Position numbers and translations under genes: made by a program
Notes under the pieces: model-generated
What the model saw: only the letters and a program-made list of their open reading frames with translations
The model's database searches: none
Told to the model about the DNA's origin: nothing
Shown: positions 52,606-60,903 of the stretch, piece after piece
How positions within the stretch are numbered: position 1 is the stretch's first letter
Layout of the letters: each line of letters begins with the position of its first letter
DNA from: Amycolatopsis nivea
GTDB taxonomy: Bacteria; Actinomycetota; Actinomycetes; Mycobacteriales; Pseudonocardiaceae
NCBI RefSeq assembly: GCF_004522235.1
Contig: NZ_SDLT01000014.1
Location: 1 to 64,000 of the forward strand
DNA: 64,000 nt
Direction: 5' to 3'

Positions 52606-53457
52606 TCAGAACAGCGTCGCGGGTTCCACCGGCTCCGGCTCGGGCAGCGCCTCCAGGCCGGGCACCAGCGCGCGCACGTCGTCGTGGAACCGGCGGGCGA
52701 GCGCCGGTGCTTCGTCGTTGTCGGGAGTGTGCAGGAAAACCGTCGGCGAGCGGCCTTCCCGCAGCCAGCCGGCGACCACCTCGGCCCACGGCTGCCAGCC
52801 CGCCACCGTCTCCTCCACCGAGTCCCGGCCCAGATAACGGACGACCGGCCGGTCGGTCAGCGCTCGCGTCCGGCGCGGCAGCCGCGGTTTCTTCGCCCAG
52901 GCGTCCTGCTCGGCCTCGCTGGTCGGCGGGCGCTGGAAAAAGACCGTGGTGTCGAACGGCACCCACTCCGCGTCCGCGGTCGCGAGCGTCCCTTCCAGCA
53001 GCGACGCCGCGCTCGCGTCGCTGAAGAACTCGGGATGCCGCACCTCCACCGCGCGCCGCAGGTTGGCGGGGAGACGGCGCAGGAAGCGGCCGAGGACGTC
53101 GACGTCCGAAGGGCCGAACGAACCGGGCACCTGGGTCCACAGCACGGCCCGCTCGCCGAGGGGTTCGAGCGCGTCCAGGAACGCCCGCATCTCGGTCTCG
53201 ACCCCGGCGAACCGCCGCTCGTGCGTCACGGTCTTGGGCACCTTGACCACGAACCGGAAGTCGGGACCGGTCTGCTGCGCCCACGTCTCGACGGTGCTCC
53301 GGGCCGGGGTCGCGTAGAAGGTGGTGTTGCCCTCGACCGCGTTGCACCAGCCCGCGTAGGCCCGCAGGCGCTCCTTCGCGGGCAGCGACGGCGGCAGGAA
53401 CCGCCCTGGCCACGCCTTGTGCGTCCACATCGCGCAGCCGACATGAAGCCGTGCCAC
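52606..53457 (-). CDS. DUF72 family protein
   Basis: A 283-residue TIM-barrel-like protein starts at GTG (VARLHVGCAMWTHKAW). The features are FLPPSLPAKERLRAYAGWCNAVEGNTTFYATP, abbreviated, FRFVVKVPKTVTHERR, and FLHTPDNDEAPALAR at the end. DUF72 proteins are widespread but biochemically undefined. It converges with the XRE gene. There is no operon partner. Confidence 0.92.
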   Translation of the reverse strand: MARLHVGCAMWTHKAWPGRFLPPSLPAKERLRAYAGWCNAVEGNTTFYATPARSTVETWAQQTGPDFRFVVKVPKTVTHERRFAGVETEMRAFLDALEPLGERAVLWTQVPGSFGPSDVDVLGRFLRRLPANLRRAVEVRHPEFFSDASAASLLEGTLATADAEWVPFDTTVFFQRPPTSEAEQDAWAKKPRLPRRTRALTDRPVVRYLGRDSVEETVAGWQPWAEVVAGWLREGRSPTVFLHTPDNDEAPALARRFHDDVRALVPGLEALPEPEPVEPATLF

Positions 53458-53506
53458 TTCTCGTCCGCTCCCCTCGCTCGCAAGGGAAATTACTACCCGG
53501 GCGCGG

Positions 53507-53836
53507 TCATCCGTGGGTCCGGGGCCGGTAGTCGCCGTACTGGTGACGGCGTGCGGGTCCGCGGCGGCGGAGCAGGTGCGCGGGCACGTAGTGGCTGACC
53601 GGCCGCGACCACTGCTCGTCGCCGGTGACGAGCTGGTAGGTCACCCAGCCGAGCAGCCCGCCGTCCTCGCGGCGCGCCCATTCGAACAGCAGCCCGGGGT
53701 GCTCGGTCTCGATCCGCAGCCCGGCGCGGTCGCGCGGCGCGAGGATCTCGGTGCCGAGCACGAGCAGCTTGCGCACGCCCACCCACACCGGAATCGGCGG
53801 ATCCACTTTCCGCACCGTCGACGGCCACTCGCTCAC
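53507..53836 (-). CDS. Hypothetical protein
   Basis: A 109-residue protein begins at GTG (VSEWPSTVRKVDPPIPVWVG) after AGGTGA. It is beta-rich, with KLLVLGTEILAPRDRAGLRIE and LFEWARREDGGLLGWVTYQ, and a basic C-terminus. No known family or signal peptide is evident. Native codon use supports it. It lies 49 bp upstream of the DUF72 gene on the same strand. The 53837-54103 stretch before the P450 gene holds only a likely promoter. Confidence 0.6.
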   Translation of the reverse strand: MSEWPSTVRKVDPPIPVWVGVRKLLVLGTEILAPRDRAGLRIETEHPGLLFEWARREDGGLLGWVTYQLVTGDEQWSRPVSHYVPAHLLRRRGPARRHQYGDYRPRTHG

Positions 53837-54103
53837 CTCAGGCTCACCTGCTCGCTTCCCCGCTCCCGGACCGCCCGCGGTTCCCGGCGGCCCGCACGGG
53901 AGTCGAACATGTGTTCGCATCGGGTGTCAAATGGGACTGGACCGCGGGTGACCGGCGTCTCGGGGCCGCTCCCGGCTTCGGGACAAGGCACAAACGGACG
54001 CGGCGATTTTCGTGTTTTCGCCGATGACGCGCGTCGGGGCCGCTGCTTAGCATCGTCGGGGCAGACGCCCGGGTGCCCGAGCGAGATCGAAGGGGATTTC
54101 GTG

Positions 54104-55330
54104 ATGACCAACGCCGCAGAAGTCGTTCGCCTTGATCCGTCGGACCCGGCGTTCGGCGCCGACCGGCACGCCGCCTACCGCCGTCTCCGCGAGGCCGCCC
54201 CGGTCGCGCGGACCGTGGTCAACGGGCAGGATTCCTGGCTGCTCACCGGGTACGCCGAGGTCGAGAAGGTCCTCAAGTCCCCGGCGAACACGGTGCAGCC
54301 GCACCCCGGCGAGTTCCCGGCGCACATCGGCTCCGGCCCGGCGGCGGAGTTCTACCGGTTCTCCCTGCCGAACGTGGACGCGCCCGCGCACACCCGGCTG
54401 CGCAAGCTCGCGTCGCCCGCGTTCCAGCCGCGGTCGGTCAAGCGGATGCGGGCGTGGGTGGAGGAGATCGTCACCGCGGGGCTGGACGAACTGGCCGGGC
54501 GCGACGGCGTGGTCGACTTCGTGCGCGAGTACGCGATGAAGATCCCGGCCCTGATCGCGTGCCGGCTGCTGCACGCGCCGATGGCCGACGCCGCGACGGT
54601 CCTGGAACGCATGCCCGGCCTCAACGCCGTCCTCAGCCAGGGCGACATCACGCCGGAACAGCTCGCGGAAGCCGACGCGACGGCGCAGTTCTATTTCGAC
54701 TACATCGGCGACATCGTCGACACGCTGCGCGGAAAGCTCGACGAGGACGACCCGGTCGGCGCGCTGCTGCTCGCGGAAGCGGACGGCGAGCGGCTGTCGC
54801 GGACGGAGCTGGTGGTGACCCTGGTGGGGTTCTTCGTGGCCAGCTACCACACGACGATGGTCGCGATGACGAACGCGGTTTACGCGCTGACCTCGAACAA
54901 AGACCAGTTCCGCGCGCTGGTCGGCGACCCGTCGGCGGCGAGGGCGGCGTGGGAGGAGAACCTGCGGTTCGAGGCCCCGGTGCATTTCGTGTGGCGCTAC
55001 GCGGGAGCCGGCCTGGAACTGGGCGGAATCCCGATCCCCGAGGGCGACCATCTGCTGCTCGGGCTGGCCGCCGCGAACCGCGACCCGGCCCGGTTCGAGC
55101 GGCCCGACGCGTTCGACCCGCGCCGCCCCGACAACCGGCATCTCGCGTTCACCGCGGGCGGGCACTTCTGCCTCGGCGCGCCGTTGTCCCGGCTGGAGGG
55201 CGAGATCCTGCTGCGCGAACTGCCGCGACGGCTGCCCGATCTGGAACTGTGCGACGCCGAACCGCCCCGCACGACCGATCTGACTTTTGCCATGATTTCC
55301 CGGCTCGACGTCGCGCCCCGGGGCCGGTGA
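54104..55330 (+). CDS. Cytochrome P450 with an atypical I-helix
   Basis: A 408-residue soluble P450 starts at ATG after AAGGGG. The heme loop is AGGHFCLGAPLSR with Cys356, and the K-helix has EENLR. The I-helix oxygen-activation site is ASYHTTM (246-252), in which His249 stands where most P450s have an acid and the Thr is kept. It heads a six-gene overlapping operon that also encodes a ferredoxin and a ferredoxin reductase, so its redox partners are local. The substrate is unknown, probably an aromatic or cyclic compound. Confidence 0.93.
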   Translation: MTNAAEVVRLDPSDPAFGADRHAAYRRLREAAPVARTVVNGQDSWLLTGYAEVEKVLKSPANTVQPHPGEFPAHIGSGPAAEFYRFSLPNVDAPAHTRLRKLASPAFQPRSVKRMRAWVEEIVTAGLDELAGRDGVVDFVREYAMKIPALIACRLLHAPMADAATVLERMPGLNAVLSQGDITPEQLAEADATAQFYFDYIGDIVDTLRGKLDEDDPVGALLLAEADGERLSRTELVVTLVGFFVASYHTTMVAMTNAVYALTSNKDQFRALVGDPSAARAAWEENLRFEAPVHFVWRYAGAGLELGGIPIPEGDHLLLGLAAANRDPARFERPDAFDPRRPDNRHLAFTAGGHFCLGAPLSRLEGEILLRELPRRLPDLELCDAEPPRTTDLTFAMISRLDVAPRGR

Positions 55331-56172
55331 TGGGCGGCCGGTGGGGGCCCGGCGGCGCGCAGTGCGCGGTCGCGGTCACGTTCGACCACCTCGGCGAAGT
55401 AGCCGAGATCCAGCTCGGTTCGGCCCAGCCGACAGGCGATCACCACAGCGTGACGCGAGAGCTTCCGGCCTTGCTGACGATGCTGGCCGCGCACCAGTAC
55501 TCCGCGACGTTCTTCGTGGAGGCGTGGAATTTCCGGCAGTATCCGGACGCGGTGCGCGCGATCGCGGAGGCGGGCCACGAGGTCGGCTGGCACGGCTGGC
55601 TGCACGAGCCGTGGCACCGGTCGTCGGCGGAGGAGATCGACGAGTCCCTCCGGCTGAGCCTGGACGCCTTCGCCGAGCTAGGCATCCGCCCGCGCGGCGC
55701 CCGGCCTCCTGCGGGACTGCTCGGTTCGCACTCGATCGACCTCCTGGCCGAGCACGGCTTCGACTACGTTTCGCTCGCCGGAACGGCCTTCGGGACCGCG
55801 GTCGGCGACGTGGCAAGGCTTCCGCTTCTGCCGTATCCCTGGCACGGCGTCGACGGCGCCTACTACATCCCCGGTTTCACCCGGCTCCGCCAGCCGCCCG
55901 GCGACGAGCCCGTCGGCCCAGGCGGACTTCTCGACGGCTACGCGGCGATCGTGGACGACACGGCGGCTGCCGGCGGCTGCACCGGGCTGATCTTCCACGT
56001 GCCGTGGCAGGACAGTCCCGACCGGGTCGCGGCGATCGGGACACTGGTGGACCGGCTCGCCGCGGACGATCGCGTCTGGCTCGCCCGGGCCGACGAAATC
56101 GCGGACTGGGTCCGGCGTCATCCGGCGGACTTCCCCGCCGCCGCCCACGTCGACCGGGCGCCGGCGTGGTGA
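55330..56172 (+). CDS. CE4/polysaccharide-deacetylase-fold hydrolase
   Basis: A 280-residue protein with a NodB-like fold: VTFDHLGEV in place of the usual TFDDG, YSATFFVEAWNF, and GHEVGWHGWLHEPWH with the metal histidines. There is no signal peptide, which argues against a wall-modifying enzyme and for a cytosolic amidase of the PuuE allantoinase type. The start TGATG overlaps the P450 stop, and its own stop overlaps the PucR gene. It probably cleaves an amide-type bond in the same pathway as the P450. Confidence 0.85.
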   Translation: MGGRWGPGGAQCAVAVTFDHLGEVAEIQLGSAQPTGDHHSVTRELPALLTMLAAHQYSATFFVEAWNFRQYPDAVRAIAEAGHEVGWHGWLHEPWHRSSAEEIDESLRLSLDAFAELGIRPRGARPPAGLLGSHSIDLLAEHGFDYVSLAGTAFGTAVGDVARLPLLPYPWHGVDGAYYIPGFTRLRQPPGDEPVGPGGLLDGYAAIVDDTAAAGGCTGLIFHVPWQDSPDRVAAIGTLVDRLAADDRVWLARADEIADWVRRHPADFPAAAHVDRAPAW

Positions 56173-57344
56173 GCGAGGCGTCCCGGCCGCGGTTGTCGGC
56201 AGTTCCCGGACCGGTGGACCGCGACCGGTTCTGGGCGTCGGTCGAGGACACCCTGGACGAACTGGCGCGAGGGCTGGTCGCGCGGATCCGGGCCGAACTG
56301 CCGTCGTACGCGCGGCTTCCGGAGGACGAGCACTTCCGGAACGTCCGGGCGCTCTACGGGACGATGACGCGCAGCCTCGCCGCCGGGTCGCCGCCGGATC
56401 CCGAAGTGCTGCAATCGATCCGCGCTTCCGCCCGGCGGCGCGCGTACTACGACATGCCGGTGTACGACGTGCTGGCCGCTTTTCATTACGCACACCGGGA
56501 TTTGTGGGAGGCGCTGCGGCGATCGGAGCTGGCCTCGGAGGCGCTGCTGGTCGAACTGGTCGGCCCGATGGCGCACTGGTCGCAGGCGATGAGCCAGGCG
56601 GTCGTGGACGCTTACGTGGCTCAGCAGGGCGGCCGCGAGCAGCACGAACGCGAGACGCGGGCGCGCTTTTTCGATCTCCTGCACGCCGACGGGCCCGGCG
56701 AGGGCATCGCCGACGTGATGCGCGAACTCGCCTTCGACCCGGACGGGGAGTTCACCGTCCTCGTCGCGGGCAGCCGCTGGTGGCCGCGCGAATCCGTCGA
56801 CGCGCTGCAGCGCGCGGGACGGCGGATCACCGGGGTGCTGCACGTCGACGCGCGGGCGGGGCTGATGACGGTCGTGTCCCAGGGCGCGGCGATCGACGAC
56901 GTCGTGGCGCTCGCCGCCGAGGTGGGCGGCGAGAACCGGCCGCTCGGCATCGGGCTCGCCCGCACGGGCCCGGCCGGGATCCGGCTCGGCCTCGGCGACG
57001 CCGCGCGGGCCCTGCGGCTCGCCGAGGCCGACGGCCGCGCGGCGGTCCGGTTCGAGACCGAATGGTTCCGCGCCACGATCCCCGATCTCGCCCCGCTCAT
57101 CGGCCCCCTCCTCGAACCGGCGGCCCGGATCGCGCGCGAGCAGCCCGATCTCGCCGACGCCGTCGTCGCCTACGCCGAGTCCGGATTCACCTTGCGCGGC
57201 ACCGGATCCGCGCTCGCGCTGCACCCGAACTCCGTCTCCTACCGCCTCTCCCGATGGCACCAGCTGACCGGGCTCGACGTGCGGTCGTTCACCGATTTGG
57301 CGCTGTCGTTCGCGGCCGTCACCGAAGCCAGGAGGAACCCGTGA
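56169..57344 (+). CDS. PucR-family regulator of the P450 operon
   Basis: A 391-residue protein starts at one of two adjacent GTG codons that overlap the deacetylase stop. An N-terminal all-helical RsbRD-like domain (about 15-160, VYDVLAAFHYAHRDLWEALR) is followed by a GGDEF-like domain and the PucR HTH: GFTLRGTGSALALHPNSVSYRLSRW, abbreviated. It lies inside the catabolic operon and probably regulates it. This is the third PucR regulator in the window. Confidence 0.88.
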   Translation: MSEASRPRLSAVPGPVDRDRFWASVEDTLDELARGLVARIRAELPSYARLPEDEHFRNVRALYGTMTRSLAAGSPPDPEVLQSIRASARRRAYYDMPVYDVLAAFHYAHRDLWEALRRSELASEALLVELVGPMAHWSQAMSQAVVDAYVAQQGGREQHERETRARFFDLLHADGPGEGIADVMRELAFDPDGEFTVLVAGSRWWPRESVDALQRAGRRITGVLHVDARAGLMTVVSQGAAIDDVVALAAEVGGENRPLGIGLARTGPAGIRLGLGDAARALRLAEADGRAAVRFETEWFRATIPDLAPLIGPLLEPAARIAREQPDLADAVVAYAESGFTLRGTGSALALHPNSVSYRLSRWHQLTGLDVRSFTDLALSFAAVTEARRNP

Positions 57345-58234
57345 AGCTCGTCAGTTTCGGACCGCCCGGAGCGGAGGAACCGGGGGTGCTGGTCCGGCCG
57401 GACGCGATCCTTCCGTTGCGCGGAGCCGCGTTCGCCGGGGGATGGAGCGCACTGCTGGCGCGCTGGCCGGTCGCCGAACCGCTGGTGCGGGCCGCGGTCG
57501 CCGGGCACGCCGGCACCGATCTGGTGCCGCTGGCCGGCACGCGGCTCGGCCCGCCGGTGCCCCGTCCCGGCACAGTCATCGCGATCGGCTTCAACTACCC
57601 GGCCCACGGCGGCGAGGTGCTCGGCGCGCGGCCCCCGGGCGAGCCGGTCGTGTTCCTCAAGCCCGCCAGCAGCGTGTGCGGCCCGGCCGACCCCATCGTC
57701 TGCCCGCCGGAGACCCGCCAGCTCGACTACGAGGTCGAACTGGCGGTGGTCATCGGCCTTGGCGGGCAACGGATCCCGCGCGCCGAAGCGCTGAAGCACG
57801 TGGCCGGGTACATGGTCGCCAACGACGTCACGGCGCGGGACGTCGCCTTCGGCGCGGGCGCGGACCATCCGCTGCTGTTCCAGATCGCGCGGGCGAAGGG
57901 GTCCCCTTCGTTCTGCCCGACCGGGCCGTGGCTGGCGACCCCGGACGAGTTCGACCCCGCCGGGGCCGGGCTGCGGCTGTGGGTCAACGGCGAGCTCCGC
58001 CAGCAGGACTCCACCGCGGGCATGGCGGTCGGGGTCGCCGGGCTGATCGAGTCGGTCAGCAGGTCGATGGCGCTGCGCCCGGGGGACGTCCTGCTGACCG
58101 GCACGCCGCCGGGCTGCGGCTTCCAGCTGGACCCGCCCCGTTTCCTCGCCGGCGGAGACGTCGTCGAGGCCGAGATCGACGGGCTCGGCCGCATGCGCTC
58201 CCCCGTCGTCGAGCACTCGCTGGAGAGGATCTGA
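57341..58234 (+). CDS. Fumarylacetoacetate hydrolase family protein
   Basis: A 297-residue protein starts at GTG after AGGAGG, overlapping the PucR stop. The C-terminal FAH domain has IGFNYPAHGGEV, the metal acids in DYEVELAVVIG, NDVTARDVAF, and LLTGTPPGCGF. It hydrolyses a C-C bond in a diketo acid or decarboxylates an oxaloacetate-like product. Placed with a P450, ferredoxin and reductase it suggests the last steps of ring breakdown. Confidence 0.92.
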   Translation: MKLVSFGPPGAEEPGVLVRPDAILPLRGAAFAGGWSALLARWPVAEPLVRAAVAGHAGTDLVPLAGTRLGPPVPRPGTVIAIGFNYPAHGGEVLGARPPGEPVVFLKPASSVCGPADPIVCPPETRQLDYEVELAVVIGLGGQRIPRAEALKHVAGYMVANDVTARDVAFGAGADHPLLFQIARAKGSPSFCPTGPWLATPDEFDPAGAGLRLWVNGELRQQDSTAGMAVGVAGLIESVSRSMALRPGDVLLTGTPPGCGFQLDPPRFLAGGDVVEAEIDGLGRMRSPVVEHSLERI

Positions 58235-58235
58235 A

Positions 58236-58547
58236 GTGCCGAAGGTGATCTTCCGGGCTCCGGACGGCGACTGGGCCGTCGACGTGCCGCCGGGCACTCC
58301 CCTGATGCAGGCCGCCCTCGACGGGGACGTCGAGGGAATCGTCGGCGAATGCGGCGGCAACGCCATGTGCGCGACCTGCCACGTCTACGTCCCCGAGGAC
58401 GCCGCGGACGACTTCCCGCCGATGAGCGAGGCCGAGGACGAGATGCTGAACTGCACGGCGTCCGAGCGCCGCCCGTCCAGCCGGCTGAGCTGCCAGCTGC
58501 CCGCGCCGGAGCACGACGTGCTCGTCGACCTGCCCGAAGAACAGTGA
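58236..58547 (+). CDS. [2Fe-2S] ferredoxin (adrenodoxin type)
   Basis: A 103-residue protein starts at GTG. Cluster cysteines follow the pattern C-x5-C-x2-C (Cys39, Cys45, Cys48) with the fourth, Cys86, in LSCQL. The acidic helix DDFPPMSEAEDEML is the recognition surface for P450 and reductase. It transfers electrons from the reductase, whose gene overlaps by 4 bp, to the P450 at 54104-55330. Confidence 0.95.
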   Translation: MPKVIFRAPDGDWAVDVPPGTPLMQAALDGDVEGIVGECGGNAMCATCHVYVPEDAADDFPPMSEAEDEMLNCTASERRPSSRLSCQLPAPEHDVLVDLPEEQ

Positions 58548-59776
58548 CCGGCACGCCAGGCACCGCTCCGGTCGTGATCGTGGGCGGCGGGCACGCCGGT
58601 TTCCACGTCGCGTTGTTCCTGCGCGAGGAGGGCTCCGACGTCCCGATCGTCCTCGTCGACCGGCTGGACGGCCCGCCGGTGCAGCGGCCGCCGCTGTCCA
58701 AGGCGATGCTGCTGAACGACACCGAACCGCGGCTGGAGTTCCGCAAACCGGAGTTCTACGCGGCGCGGGGCATCACGCTCCTGCGCGACACGGTCACCGG
58801 GATCGACCGGGACCGGCGCGTCGTGCGGCTCGGGTCGGGCGGGTCGCTCGGCTACCGCGAGCTGGTTCTGGCGACCGGCTGCCGCGCGCGCGAAACGACC
58901 GTGCCGGGAGCCGCGCTCGCGGGAATCCGCGTGCTGCGAGTCCCGGACGACGCCCGGGCGGTCCGGGACGCGCTGGCCGAGGCGCGCGATGTCGTCGTGG
59001 TCGGCGGTGGGTTCATCGGGCTCGAAGCGGCCGCGGCCGCACGCCGCCGGGGCTGCGCGGTCACTGTCGTGGAGAGCCTGCCCCGGGTCATGCAGCGGGT
59101 CGTGTCGAACGGGATTTCCGGGCATTTCCGGGCGCTGCACGAGGCACAGGGCGTGCGCGTCCTGACCGGCACGACGGTCCGGGCCTTCGACGGCGACGCC
59201 CGGGTCCGGCAGGTGGAGCTCGCCGACGGCACGCGGATCCCGGCCGACCTCGTGGTGCTCGGGATCGGCGTGGAGCCCGAAGCCGGACTCGCCCGCGAAT
59301 GCGGACTGGCGGTCGGCGACGGGGTGGAGGTCGACGGCGCGCTGCGCACGTCGGATCCGCTGATCTCCGCGGTCGGCGACTGCGCCTCGTTCCCGGCAGG
59401 CGACGGACGCCGCCGACGGCTCGAATCGGTCCAGAACGCCGCCGATCAGGCCCGGGTCCTCGCCGCCCGCCTCGCCGGGCGGACAGTGCCGTTCGACGCG
59501 GTGCCGTGGTTCTGGACCGAGCAGTTCTCGGCCAAGCTGCAGATCGCCGGGCTGCTGCCGGACCGCGAGACCGAGACGGTGCGCCTCGCCGGGGACGACG
59601 CGTTCTCCGTCCTGCATTTCCACCGCGGCCGGCTCGTCGCGGTCGAGTCGGTGAACCGGCCGGTCGACCACGTCGCCGCGCGCCGCCTCCTCGCCGGCGA
59701 GGCGCGCCTCAGCCCGGACGACGCGCGCGACCCGCAGTTCCGCCTCTCCGACGCAGTAGCCGCCCGAACCGGTTGA
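58544..59776 (+). CDS. NAD(P)H-dependent ferredoxin reductase
   Basis: A 410-residue FAD protein of the putidaredoxin-reductase family starts at GTG overlapping the ferredoxin stop. It has an FAD Rossmann GGGHAGFH near the N-terminus, VQRPPLSK, a second nucleotide fold in VVVVGGGFIGLEAA, and the FAD-binding ISAVGDCASF. It passes electrons from NADH to the ferredoxin. With the ferredoxin and P450 it forms a class I P450 system. Confidence 0.95.
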   Translation: MTGTPGTAPVVIVGGGHAGFHVALFLREEGSDVPIVLVDRLDGPPVQRPPLSKAMLLNDTEPRLEFRKPEFYAARGITLLRDTVTGIDRDRRVVRLGSGGSLGYRELVLATGCRARETTVPGAALAGIRVLRVPDDARAVRDALAEARDVVVVGGGFIGLEAAAAARRRGCAVTVVESLPRVMQRVVSNGISGHFRALHEAQGVRVLTGTTVRAFDGDARVRQVELADGTRIPADLVVLGIGVEPEAGLARECGLAVGDGVEVDGALRTSDPLISAVGDCASFPAGDGRRRRLESVQNAADQARVLAARLAGRTVPFDAVPWFWTEQFSAKLQIAGLLPDRETETVRLAGDDAFSVLHFHRGRLVAVESVNRPVDHVAARRLLAGEARLSPDDARDPQFRLSDAVAARTG

Positions 59777-59828
59777 GACGCTCGGCACCTGGACGTTTCC
59801 GCCAGTGCGGAGCGGGTAAACGGCCCGC

Positions 59829-60899
59829 ATGCGGATCGTGATCACAGGCGCCAGCGGGAACGTCGGCACCGCGTTGTTGCGTGCCCTCGGACCCGGCCAC
59901 GACGTCGCCGGTGCCGCCCGCCGGGTGCCGGATCGCGCCGCTGAACCGTACTCGCGCGCGGAATGGCATTCGGTGGACATCGGCGCGCCGGATGCCGACG
60001 AACTGCTGACGGAAATCTTCACCGGCGCGGACGCAGTCGTGCACCTGGCCTGGGCCATCTCCCCCGCCTGGAGCGACCCGCCGATGGCGCGCACCAACGA
60101 AGGCGGGACCGCGAACGTCCTGAAAGCGGTCAGCAAGGCAGGCGTCGGACAGGTGGTGTGCGCGTCGTCAGCAGCCGCCTACGCACCGGAGCCGAACGAC
60201 GAGAAAGTCACCGAGGACTGGCCCTGTCGCGGGATCGCGGCCAGCGCGTACAGCCGGGGCAAAGCGGATCTGGAAGACGCGCTGGACCTGTTCACGTCCA
60301 CGCACCCGGACGTCGCGGTCGCGTGGATGCGCCCGTGCGCGATCCTGCAGCGGCGAGCGGCGGGGGAATTCACCCGGTGGCTGCTCCCGCCCGCACTGCC
60401 GCCTCGCCTGATCGGCGGCCGGTTCTCGCCGGTGCCGCTGTGGCAGGGTCTGCGGCTCCAGGCCGTGCATACCGACGACGTCGCCGAAGCGTTCCGGCTG
60501 GCTCTCGAGCAGCGCGCGGTCGGCCCGTTCAACCTCGCCGCCGAGGACGTGCTCGACGCTTCCGCGTTCGCGCACGCGGTCGGTGGCACCCGGATCGCGG
60601 TGCCGAAGCCGGTCGCGCGGACGGTCGCGCGAGCGGCGTGGCTGGCCGGGCTCCAGCCGTTGCACCCTGGCTGGCTTGAGCTCGCTGATCAGGCCGCGCT
60701 GGTCGACGCCTCGCGGGCGCGGCTCGTGCTCGGCTGGACGCCGCGGTACAGCTCGGCCGAAACCGTCCAGGACCTGGTCGCCGGGATGCGCCGGAAGGAC
60801 GGCGCGCCGTCGGCCCCGCTCGCCTCGTCGCGTCCCGGGCTCCTCGACCGCGCAAGGGCGTTGGGCAGGGGCCGTCCGACCCGCCAGTCGCAGGCCTGA
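59829..60899 (+). CDS. NAD-dependent epimerase/dehydratase family protein
   Basis: A 356-residue extended-SDR protein with ITGASGNVGTALL for NAD, DAVVHLAWAISP, CASSAAAY and YSRGKAD in the YxxxK position. The last 45 residues are a basic tail without a known domain. It starts at ATG 52 bp after the reductase stop, so it may be read from that operon or from its own promoter. The substrate is unknown. Confidence 0.9.
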   Translation: MRIVITGASGNVGTALLRALGPGHDVAGAARRVPDRAAEPYSRAEWHSVDIGAPDADELLTEIFTGADAVVHLAWAISPAWSDPPMARTNEGGTANVLKAVSKAGVGQVVCASSAAAYAPEPNDEKVTEDWPCRGIAASAYSRGKADLEDALDLFTSTHPDVAVAWMRPCAILQRRAAGEFTRWLLPPALPPRLIGGRFSPVPLWQGLRLQAVHTDDVAEAFRLALEQRAVGPFNLAAEDVLDASAFAHAVGGTRIAVPKPVARTVARAAWLAGLQPLHPGWLELADQAALVDASRARLVLGWTPRYSSAETVQDLVAGMRRKDGAPSAPLASSRPGLLDRARALGRGRPTRQSQA

Positions 60900-60903
60900 G
60901 CCC

